Made by a program: the position numbers and the translations under genes | Notes under the pieces: model-generated | Told to the model about the DNA's origin: nothing | Seen by the model: the letters and a program-made list of their open reading frames with translations, nothing else | Database searches by the model: none | NCBI GenBank assembly: GCA_041395205.1 | Contig: JAWLAZ010000001.1 | Coordinates: 1,488,001 to 1,552,000 of the forward strand | DNA length: 64,000 nt | Origin: JAHEFU01 sp041395205 | GTDB lineage: Bacteria; 4484-113; JAFGCY01 | Direction: 5' to 3' | Shown: piece by piece, positions 54,495 to 62,162 of the stretch | Numbering within the stretch: the stretch's first letter is position 1 | Layout of the letters: every line of letters starts with the position of its first letter

Positions 54495-56135
54495 CTAGGA
54501 AATCACCGGGCCGCCGTCGTTGTCACCATTGCTGTGCGACTTGACCGGTTGGCTGCCGCTGTTGCCGTTGTACTTGCCGCTGGCCAGATCGGGCAGGCGC
54601 TCGATCAGCTGCTGCAGGTCCACGCCGCTCAGGGCCTTGACCACCGGGGGCAGCTCGGCCAGCACCTGGCCGATGTCCTGGGTGATCTTCGAGGCACCCG
54701 TGCCGCGGGATCCGTCGCCGCCGCCGACCACCACGATGCGCTCGATCTTGCTCATCGGGGCGCTGATCGCACTTGCGATCTCCGGCAGGCGCTCGATCAG
54801 CAGCTGGGCGATCGCGGCCTCGTTGTACTCCTGCCAGGCCTTGGCCTTCTCCTGCGCGGCCAGCGCTTCGGCCAGACCCTTCTGCTTCAGACCCTCGGCC
54901 TCGGCGAGCTGCGTCTGCAGCACGATCTCGGCTTCCGCCAGACCCTTCTGGCGCTTGACCTCGGCCTCGGCGAGACCACGGTTGCGGGTCGCCGCACCGT
55001 CCGCCTCACCCTGGGCCTTGACCACGTCGGCCTCCGCCAGACCGGTGAGACGCTTGGAGCGGCTTTCACCCTCCGCCACGTTCTCGAGGCGGAAGCGCTC
55101 GGCCTCAGCCACACGTTCGATCTCGTACTTCTTGGCGTCCGCCGGACGCTGCACGGTGGCCTCGAGCTCCTTCTGCTTGCGCTCGATCTCGAGGTTCTCG
55201 AGCTCAATGCGCTTGTGCTTCTCGGTGATCTCGACGTTCACCTGCTCCTCACGGACGGCGCGCATCGACTTGTTCTTCTGCAGTTCGTAGGCCAGGTCGG
55301 CCTCCGCCTTCTCGCGGTTCACGTCCTTGGCGTAGTTGGCAACCTCGATCTCGTAGTCACGGTTCGAGGAGGCGATCTTCGTCTCGGCGGCGAACTTGGC
55401 GGTCTCACCCTGCTGGCGGAACTCCGCGGCCTTGATCGTGGCGTCACGGTTCGCCTGGCTTTCACCGATGGCGGCGTCACGCTTGACCTCGGCGGTACGG
55501 GTCTTGCCCAGTGCATCGAGGTAGCCCTCGTTGTCCTTCACGTCGCGGATCGTGAAGCTCACGATCTGCAGGCCCATGTTGGCAAGGTCCGCCGCGGCGA
55601 ACTCCTGCACCTTCTGGGCGAAGCTGTCGCGGTTGCGGTAGATCTCCTCAACCGTCATGGTGCCCATGATGGCGCGCAGGTGGCCTTCCAGCGTCTGCTG
55701 GGCGATCCTGGCAATCTCCTCATTGGGCTTGCTCAGGAACTGCTCGACCGCGGTGGCGATGCTCACGTCGTCAGAACGGATCTTGATCTGCGAGACGCCG
55801 TCCACGAGGATCGGCACACCCTGCTGGGTGTAGACCTCGGGCGTGCGCACGTCGATCGTCATCAGCTCGAGAGAGAGCATGTCGACACGCTCCAGCACCG
55901 GGACGACGAAGGTACCGCCGCCCTTGATGATGCGGAAGCCGATGCGGTCGCCATGGCCCTCGGCACCGCGCAGGCGCTGGCCCATGCCACCCGAGACGAC
56001 CATCACCTTGTTCGGCGGAACCTTGGTGTAGCGGCTGGCGAAGATCGCCAGGACCACGAACAGGATCGCCCCTATGCCGATCACCCCGTACATCAGGTTC
56101 GGCGGAGGTCCCTGCATCAGTATCATTGCTAACAT
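54495..56135 (-). CDS. floT: Flotillin-like SPFH-domain membrane scaffold
   Basis: Membrane-raft scaffold protein of 546 residues. An N-terminal hydrophobic segment (LMYGVIGIGAILFVVLAIFA) is followed by the SPFH domain, from YTKVPPNKVMVVSGGMGQRL to about residue 230 (VSFTIRDVKDNEGYLDALGK). A long coiled coil of Ala/Glu/Lys repeats follows (GLAEAEVKRQKGLAEAEIV and similar). The C-terminus is GGGDGSRGTGASKITQDIGQ and a Ser/Asn-rich end. Length and order match bacterial FloT/YqiK proteins. AAGGAG precedes ATG 56135. The NfeD-like gene lies 99 nt upstream on the same strand, the usual partner. A terminator stands downstream. The symbol is given by homology to FloT. Confidence 0.92.
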   Translation of the reverse strand: MLAMILMQGPPPNLMYGVIGIGAILFVVLAIFASRYTKVPPNKVMVVSGGMGQRLRGAEGHGDRIGFRIIKGGGTFVVPVLERVDMLSLELMTIDVRTPEVYTQQGVPILVDGVSQIKIRSDDVSIATAVEQFLSKPNEEIARIAQQTLEGHLRAIMGTMTVEEIYRNRDSFAQKVQEFAAADLANMGLQIVSFTIRDVKDNEGYLDALGKTRTAEVKRDAAIGESQANRDATIKAAEFRQQGETAKFAAETKIASSNRDYEIEVANYAKDVNREKAEADLAYELQKNKSMRAVREEQVNVEITEKHKRIELENLEIERKQKELEATVQRPADAKKYEIERVAEAERFRLENVAEGESRSKRLTGLAEADVVKAQGEADGAATRNRGLAEAEVKRQKGLAEAEIVLQTQLAEAEGLKQKGLAEALAAQEKAKAWQEYNEAAIAQLLIERLPEIASAISAPMSKIERIVVVGGGDGSRGTGASKITQDIGQVLAELPPVVKALSGVDLQQLIERLPDLASGKYNGNSGSQPVKSHSNGDNDGGPVIS

Positions 56136-56234
56136 TTCCCCGCTCCTTGCCCGGCCATGCCGGGCCTGCCTTCCTGCACACATTGTGCAGGCCGATTATA
56201 GTTCACTGCGCCAGTACTGTCCCCTGCCGCAGGC

Positions 56235-56984
56235 TCATTCAAGCAGCTTGCGCGGCTTGTCCACATAGAACGTGTTGTCCTTCTTCAGGCGGATGCGCAC
56301 CTTCTCATTGCGGCCGGCCTCGCCCTCGGAGCTGAGCCGGGCCGGCGAGGTGAAGCGGGAGCCGCGCAGGTTGTAGGCGATCTCCCCCGTGCGGTCATGC
56401 GCCAGCGGCGTGATGACCTCGGCCTCGAGCCCGATCATGTCGGCCTCGCGCGCCTGGCTGGTGCCCTGCAGGCTGAACAGCCACTTGCCGACGATCAGCC
56501 AGAACAGGAAGGCCATCAGGGCCCCCAGAGCCACAGCAGCCAGCAGGCTGATTGCCATCCCGGCGCCGTTCCAGGCGGCGAGGATTCCGCCGCCGCCGAA
56601 GGCCGCCAGGAAGGAGCTGATGCTCACGAGGCTGAAGGGGTTGAAGTTCGCCAGATCCGGCGAATGGCCCACACCGCCGGCGAGATTCTCGCCGTAGGAG
56701 TGATCCTTCACCCCATGCCCGGCCTCATGCTCCGCCTCGGATTCGAATTCCAGCTCATGATCAGCCTCAAGCTCCACGCCGCCGGTATCCAGCGTATGGG
56801 CGTCGAAGCCGATATCGTGGGATTCAAGCTCGATTGAGTGTCCGGCATCGAAGTCGTGCCCGTCCAGGCCGACATCACCGCCATCGGTATCGAACCCGCC
56901 GATCAGGCCGGTCAGACCCGCGAACACGACGTAGCCCGTGCCCAGCACGAAACTCAGCCAGTAGATGTAGTTGAGCACATCCAT
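56235..56984 (-). CDS. NfeD-like (YuaF-type) partner of flotillin
   Basis: Membrane protein of 249 residues that probably works with the flotillin encoded downstream. It has an N-terminal span (LNYIYWLSFVLGTGYVVFAG), then a ~70-residue loop very rich in Asp, Glu and His (GHDFDAGHSIELESHDIGFD, ADHELEFESEAEHEAGH). Two further spans follow (LVSISSFLAAFGGGGILAAW and AISLLAAVALGALMAFLFWL), and a C-terminal OB-fold-like domain (MIGLEAEVITPLAHDRTGEI). The acidic-His loop is unusual and could bind metal. ATG 56984 is chosen (GAGGT upstream); an ATG six codons earlier is possible. Confidence 0.82.
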   Translation of the reverse strand: MDVLNYIYWLSFVLGTGYVVFAGLTGLIGGFDTDGGDVGLDGHDFDAGHSIELESHDIGFDAHTLDTGGVELEADHELEFESEAEHEAGHGVKDHSYGENLAGGVGHSPDLANFNPFSLVSISSFLAAFGGGGILAAWNGAGMAISLLAAVALGALMAFLFWLIVGKWLFSLQGTSQAREADMIGLEAEVITPLAHDRTGEIAYNLRGSRFTSPARLSSEGEAGRNEKVRIRLKKDNTFYVDKPRKLLE

Positions 56985-57172
56985 TGCCGTGACCTCTGTC
57001 ATCCGCTCCAGTGCGGGCAGCCACTGCGGCCCGCATCCGCTTCCTGATCCATTATATGGACCAGCTGTCCAGGAATGCCTGGACCACCATGCCAAACCTG
57101 GTCCTACATATCCATGACCTCCTGTTGGTTAAATCCTAACATATCTAAAACTTGACTTCAATATATTTCATG

Positions 57173-57196
57173 AATTACCCTCGGATAATTCATATA
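57173..57196. promoter_or_regulatory. Palindrome in an AT-rich intergenic stretch
   Basis: ATGAATTA-8 nt-TAATTCAT is a perfect inverted repeat between the divergent flotillin operon and the large lipoprotein. It may be an operator. The rest of 56985-57409 is AT-rich; a TTGACT (57155-57160) is present but no convincing -10 pairs with it. Confidence 0.45.
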
Positions 57197-57409
57197 TGGA
57201 AACTGAAACTCATATATTGTGAAACCGTGATCAGAATTATCCAGCTGAGGATCCCGGATTTCCCCCGTGGCACCTGCTGTCACGCAGCGCTCAGGAAATC
57301 TCGCAGGTCAAATCAGGCCTGATCGCGTATCATCTAAATGCCGGGACCGCGGCCATGGCAGCGCGCAGCCCACGCGTTCTCCGGCTATGTCAAAACCCGA
57401 GGTCCTGAC

Positions 57410-60400
57410 ATGCATAAGCCGCTGATTCCGGCGCTGGCCGCAGTCCTGTCCGCCCTGCTCCTGTCCTGTGCGGGAGGAAACACCGGTAGCGTCGAGCCCC
57501 TGCAGGCTGCGCCCACCGGCTCCACCACCGGGGCCGGACTGCCTTCCATCCTCGAACTGGCCGCCGGTGAGCGGGCCGGCAGCATCGCCGGGCCGGGCTG
57601 GCACCGGATCGACCCCTATGTGAATGGCGGGCTGGCGGCCCAGTCCAATGCCGGCGGAACGGCGGATTTCGTGCAGCTGGACGGCAATACAGGCCTGTCT
57701 TATGCGGTCTATCCGCTGAAGGGCTTCGGCACAGACAGCTTCCCGACCAGCCTCAGGCTGGGGCTGGGGGACATTGTCGATTCTCCCTACTTCGTCTGCG
57801 CCAGCGACTTCTCCAGCGGCCGCTGGACGATGATCGGCCCCTTCAGCGGAGCTGCGACGGTTGAATTCCCGGGCCTGACGGAGGAGGGAATGCAGCGCCG
57901 CTACGTTTCCCCGAGCGGATCCAGCTTCATCGGCCTTCTGGCAACGGAGGGCATGATTGATTTCGCGAGCATTGAAGTCGGCGTGCACGGAGGCAGCAGC
58001 GGGCCGCGTCCGCCGAGCTACCTCTCGACCGAAGGCAATGCCACGATGATCTCCCTGACCTGGACCGGCAGCCCGGACCAGGCTGACCCGGATTTCGCCG
58101 GCTACCTGCTGGAACGGGCCCCGCAGCTCTTCGGCGACTACGCCCAGATCGGCAATGGGCTGCTGCAGGGCAACACCTACATCGATGCGGAGATCACGCC
58201 GCTCAGTGCCTACCGCTACCGCGTGGCGGCCGTTGACACCAGTGGCAACCGCAGCAGCTGGCTGCTCTACAACGGAGTGAGCTCGGACCTCACGAAGCTC
58301 AACCCGTTGATCGTGCTGCATGCGCCCAATGGTCCGTTGTATGGACCGGTCAGCGTCGAGTTCGACTTCGGCACCGACAGCTATGACCCGGAAGACGGGG
58401 TGATCACCGGCTACTTCATCTCCAGTCCGGAGTTCGGTGTGATCTCGGCAGCGGATGGCAAGGCCAATGTGCAGCTCTATCCCGGCTGCCACATGCTGCA
58501 GTTCACGATCCAGACACTTGACGGCAGGACAGGCGGCCTGTTCCACACGCTGCGCATCCTGCCGCAGTGGGAGGCGGAGCCGCTGCCCGTCCTGCCGACG
58601 CCGACGGCCACGAGCAGCCCGCGCATGCTCTACCCCAGTGCCCTGTTCGGCTTGCAGGGCAAGCCGGTGCTCTGCGGCTATGACCAGTCCAGCCGCAGTG
58701 TCGTGCTCTGGAACCAGGAGTTCGACTCTGACAACGCCTTCCTGGAGAGCCTGCCGGCCTACTGGCCGGTCAGCCACCTGAGCCGGGCGCAGTATCTCAG
58801 CTTCGGAATCGCCGCGGCGGCGATCATGAACGGGCAGATCTGGCTGGCGACCTTCAGCAATGAGGGGCACCACTGGGTGCCGGGCCCGCCGACGCCGAGC
58901 ATCCAGGCCGCGGACATCGCCGGCCTGGGCTTCGGCCGCGACTGGCTGCTGCACAGCTTCAGCGGCAGTGTCAACGAGGACCTGGTCGCCACCAACCTTG
59001 ACAACCTGTATGCACATACGGTGATCGCGGCGGACGTCGGCGACATCCTCACCATCTCCACGGCGGTTGACGAGGCCAGCCAGACGGCCCACGTCTTCGT
59101 GCAGACGACGACGCAGCTGCTCTGGTACCACCTGGATGGCAACATGAACCTGCTGGACTCCAAGCCGGTCGGGGCCTTCCTTGACAACCAGGTGCAGGCC
59201 TGCATCGAACCGCTGAGCGGCCGGCCGCTGGTGATGAGCTACGACACCTTCTTCCGCTGGTCGCTGCAGGACGAACTCGGCAACTGGCCGGCGATGCAGA
59301 ACATTGACGGTTCGTTCATCAACCGTTCCGGCGGAGCGCTGGGGGCGGCGGACCAGGCATTCGCCAGCTTCGCCTACTCGAGCGGGCAGGCCCGCGTCTA
59401 CGCATTCAACGGCACGGGCTGGGACGTGCGCAACACCCTGGAGCACAGCATGGATTCCGGCTGGGGCATGGCGCTGACGGATGCGCAGGTGGACGGCCAG
59501 ATGCTGGACCTGTATGACACCACCGCCGACGGCGAGCTGCGCGCCCTGCGCGTGCGCGGTGACGGCACGAGCGAAGTCACCTCGGTGCTGCCGCGGGGCA
59601 CGGGCCAGGGCAATGCCATGCATGCCATCAACAGTCTCAGCGAGATCCACATGAACTGGTATGCCCAGCAGGAGGACACAGACAAGCTGATCTACTCGAC
59701 GGATGAAGGTGCGAGCTGGAGCATGCCGCTCAACCTGGCCGACAGCTACTACAAAAGCGGAACCAATACCCAGGGGCAGATCTACTACAGCGGGCGAAAC
59801 GGGGTGCTGGACACGCTGAACTACTGGAACGGAACGATGTTCGTGGAGCAGTGGAACGGGCTGAGCGGTGGCAACATCTACGATGCGATCCTCACGAAGC
59901 GCAGCTATGACGAGATCTACTGGTTCAGGTACGACAAGTCAGTGCCGGAGTACCGCGTGCTGATGGGATACCGCGACAGCGGCGTGCCTCCGGCTGACTA
60001 TGCCGAAAGCACGTTCCCCGCGGCACTCAAGGTCTGGGACGGTGTTGCCAACAACCTGGGCAGCGCTGAGAAGCTGCTGGTGATGGCCGGTGGCAACAAC
60101 CGCAACGAGGCCGGCCTGGCGATCAGCGAGGGCCGCGGCAATGCCTATGACACGCTGGTGCCGCAGCTGTTCGTGACCCCGATGAACCTGTTCGACCAGC
60201 AGATCGTGCGCGGGCGCAGCATGGCGACCTGCTCCTACCTGGGAGACCAGCTCTACCTGCAGGACCAGGCATTCTTCGCGACCTACTCCGCGGATGAGCA
60301 TGCCCTGCGGCATGAGATCAGGTATTCCGGTGCTGCGCGGACCACGCTGCTTGATATGCCGTATGAGCCATTCACGTATGATGCGCGGCGCACGGTCAGT

Positions 60401-60631
60401 GCCGACACCGCACCCTCGTACACCGGCGTGATGATCATGTCCGATGTGGCCGGGCGGGATGTCCAGCTCGCCTGGAGCAACTTCGGCGAATGGGAGCCGC
60501 TGCCGGTGCCTGAGCAGCTGCAGGGCATGGGCATGCATGAGCTGGTCATCGGTCAGGACAACATCTGGCGGGTGTTCTACCGCGACCCGTACACGGATGC
60601 GGTCTGGATGCTGAGTACGACCAGGCCATAG
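57410..60631 (+). CDS. Large lipoprotein with the shared N-terminal domain (paralogue 5)
   Basis: Predicted lipoprotein of 1073 residues. ATG 57410 is chosen: GAGGT lies 6 nt upstream and a signal peptide with lipobox LLLS-Cys20 follows. The region near residues 60-215 aligns with the common domain of the 2.8-15.1 kb lipoproteins (TGLSYAVYPLKGF, then SDFSSGRWTMIGPF in place of GYGTGRWDWQGPF). A fibronectin-III-like segment follows (DFAGYLLERAPQ, YRVAAVDTSGNRSSWL). Instead of PKD repeats, the rest, over 700 residues, holds beta-strand repeats with Asp- and Trp-rich turns, probably one or two propellers. It shows that the domain family extends beyond the cluster. No enzyme motif is seen. Confidence 0.82.
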   Translation: MHKPLIPALAAVLSALLLSCAGGNTGSVEPLQAAPTGSTTGAGLPSILELAAGERAGSIAGPGWHRIDPYVNGGLAAQSNAGGTADFVQLDGNTGLSYAVYPLKGFGTDSFPTSLRLGLGDIVDSPYFVCASDFSSGRWTMIGPFSGAATVEFPGLTEEGMQRRYVSPSGSSFIGLLATEGMIDFASIEVGVHGGSSGPRPPSYLSTEGNATMISLTWTGSPDQADPDFAGYLLERAPQLFGDYAQIGNGLLQGNTYIDAEITPLSAYRYRVAAVDTSGNRSSWLLYNGVSSDLTKLNPLIVLHAPNGPLYGPVSVEFDFGTDSYDPEDGVITGYFISSPEFGVISAADGKANVQLYPGCHMLQFTIQTLDGRTGGLFHTLRILPQWEAEPLPVLPTPTATSSPRMLYPSALFGLQGKPVLCGYDQSSRSVVLWNQEFDSDNAFLESLPAYWPVSHLSRAQYLSFGIAAAAIMNGQIWLATFSNEGHHWVPGPPTPSIQAADIAGLGFGRDWLLHSFSGSVNEDLVATNLDNLYAHTVIAADVGDILTISTAVDEASQTAHVFVQTTTQLLWYHLDGNMNLLDSKPVGAFLDNQVQACIEPLSGRPLVMSYDTFFRWSLQDELGNWPAMQNIDGSFINRSGGALGAADQAFASFAYSSGQARVYAFNGTGWDVRNTLEHSMDSGWGMALTDAQVDGQMLDLYDTTADGELRALRVRGDGTSEVTSVLPRGTGQGNAMHAINSLSEIHMNWYAQQEDTDKLIYSTDEGASWSMPLNLADSYYKSGTNTQGQIYYSGRNGVLDTLNYWNGTMFVEQWNGLSGGNIYDAILTKRSYDEIYWFRYDKSVPEYRVLMGYRDSGVPPADYAESTFPAALKVWDGVANNLGSAEKLLVMAGGNNRNEAGLAISEGRGNAYDTLVPQLFVTPMNLFDQQIVRGRSMATCSYLGDQLYLQDQAFFATYSADEHALRHEIRYSGAARTTLLDMPYEPFTYDARRTVSADTAPSYTGVMIMSDVAGRDVQLAWSNFGEWEPLPVPEQLQGMGMHELVIGQDNIWRVFYRDPYTDAVWMLSTTRP

Positions 60632-60761
60632 CGCGGCACCGGCATCGGCGCCTGCCGCAGGCTGGTTTCCCTGCCTGCCTGCCCTGATATCCGCCTGCCG
60701 CTTCCCCGGCCGGCCAGTGCCGCGGATTGCGCAGTACAATTGGCCTGCTCAAGGAGTCACC

Positions 60762-61664
60762 ATGTCTGGTACGGGAATGCGCATCATGCTCACGACACTC
60801 ATCGCAGTTGGCAACCTCTCACTGGCCTACGGCCAGGGCAGCGGTCCGGTGGACGGCAAGTCCAACGGCGTGCCCACCCAGCCGCTCACCAACACCCAGG
60901 CGATCGCCGAACTGGAGCATGCCCAGGAGCTGTTCAGGATGGACAACCGCGAGAAGGATGCGCTGGATGCGGTGCTGCCGCTGGAGCAGGTCTTCCGGGA
61001 TGCAAACGACTTCGACCACCTCGTGGACTGCGTGTTCCTGCTCGGCGACTGCTATTACTTCTTTCAGGACTATGAGAAGGCCATCACCTACATGCGTGAG
61101 GCGGCGGAGCTCGGTTACCGCTACTTCCCGGATCAGATGAGCCCCTACCCGCTGAAGGTGATCGGTGAGAGCCAGTATGAGCTGGGGCGCTACGAGGAAT
61201 CGCTGGCAACCTTCAAGGAGCGGGTCAGCAAGGTGCGGCGCGACCTGCCGGATGAGCTGCACGGTGCGCTGTTCGACCAGGCGGCGCTGATGATCAACAC
61301 CGGTGACTACCAGGGCGCACTCGCGGTGCTGGGCGAATCGCTGCAGGAGAACAAGAAGCTCAGCGCGCGGCTGGCGGCTGACCCGGACAGCAGCCCCGGC
61401 GAGCGCGTGGGGGCGAGCATGGATGCCGCCGAGATCATCTACCATGCGGGTGTTGCCAACTTCCATCTCGAGAAGCTGACGGAGGCCAAGGCCTTCATCC
61501 GCGAGGCGCTGGCGATCTTCGATTCGGTGGACGGCAAGGATGAGGTGGACGTGCGCGACCGGCGCGTGACCCTGCTTGACGAGCTGGTGCGGATCAGCGA
61601 GGCACTGGGCGAGACTGATGACGCGGAGCAGTACCGCGCCAGAAGGGACGAGCTGAATCAGTAG
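60762..61664 (+). CDS. Exported TPR protein
   Basis: A 300-residue product. The signal peptide MSGTGMRIMLTTLIAVGNLS...AYG is followed by tetratricopeptide-like helix pairs: AIAELEHAQELFRMDNREKD, VDCVFLLGDCYYFFQDYEKA, LKVIGESQYELGRYEESLAT, ALMINTGDYQGALAVLGESL, and AGVANFHLEKLTEAKAFIRE. TPRs hold protein partners, so a periplasmic scaffold is inferred. AAGGAG precedes ATG 60762, and TACAAT (60734-60739) may be its -10. The frame upstream of 60762 is ignored. It follows the large lipoprotein by 130 nt. Confidence 0.8.
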   Translation: MSGTGMRIMLTTLIAVGNLSLAYGQGSGPVDGKSNGVPTQPLTNTQAIAELEHAQELFRMDNREKDALDAVLPLEQVFRDANDFDHLVDCVFLLGDCYYFFQDYEKAITYMREAAELGYRYFPDQMSPYPLKVIGESQYELGRYEESLATFKERVSKVRRDLPDELHGALFDQAALMINTGDYQGALAVLGESLQENKKLSARLAADPDSSPGERVGASMDAAEIIYHAGVANFHLEKLTEAKAFIREALAIFDSVDGKDEVDVRDRRVTLLDELVRISEALGETDDAEQYRARRDELNQ

Positions 61665-61937
61665 GGACCTGGGACCGGGGACCTGGGACCAGCGTGAACC
61701 GTAATCAGTTTTCAGTAGCGGTGGCTTAAAGCTGTCGCCTCAGTGGGCAGAGGGAGCGCGAGCATTCAGCTCGCCGGAGCGGCGGCATTCAGCCGCCGGG
61801 TAGGCCAGACCTCAGTCTGGCAACAAGCAGGAGGCACTGTGGAAAAGCGCCAAGCTTGATTGCGCGGAAACAGAATGAGAATGGGTAGCGGCGCGGCCTG
61901 GCCGCGAATTGGAGAGGGCGTGCCGACAGGACGGAGT

Positions 61938-61981
61938 GTCGGTCTCAGGACCGACATGGCCCTGTGGCTCTCAGGAGCCAC
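61938..61981. repeat. Double-hairpin module, order 2
   Basis: GTCGGTC-TCAG-GACCGAC (61938-61955), linker ATGGCCCT, then GTGGCTC-TCAG-GAGCCAC (61964-61981). Same two hairpins and linker as 18442-18485, but in swapped order. Confidence 0.75.
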
Positions 61982-62146
61982 ACACCGATCCCTGGTGCGC
62001 TGAATGCTCGCGCTCCGATCTCCATCTCATTCTCATTCTCTTTCTGATTCTCCTCCTGCCTTCTGCCTTCTGTCTATTGCCGGACTGACATCCGGCCTCC
62101 TTTCCCTGATCCCCGCTCCCCGGTCCCTGATCCATGGCTTTAGCGC

Positions 62147-62155
62147 TAAAATAAT
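62147..62155 (+). promoter_or_regulatory. -10 of the MoeA-like gene, leaderless arrangement
   Basis: TAAAATAAT provides TAAAAT or AATAAT 7-10 nt before ATG 62163. Confidence 0.4.
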
Positions 62156-62162
62156 CAGTTCA

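Larger units (their letters stand above)
61665..62162. repeat. Repeat field without genes
   Basis: Begins with a 7-mer tract (GGACCTG / GGACCGG, 61666-61690). Then come ATTCA-loop hairpins GCGAGC-ATTCA-GCTCGC and GGCGGC-ATTCA-GCCGCC (61756-61797), GCCAGA-CCTCAG-TCTGGC (61804-61821), the double-hairpin module 61938-61981, and a CTCATTCT / CTTCTGC tract (62019-62080). No credible gene. Confidence 0.75.

Noticed and set aside
54534..56132. 532-codon open frame antisense to flotillin
   Set aside because: Leu/Val/His-rich mirror of the coiled-coil repeats; the sense strand is clearly a flotillin.
57308..59650. 780-codon open frame antisense to the large lipoprotein
   Set aside because: High-GC shadow of a real coding strand; product is His/Val/Gln/Arg-rich with no signal, motif or start signal.
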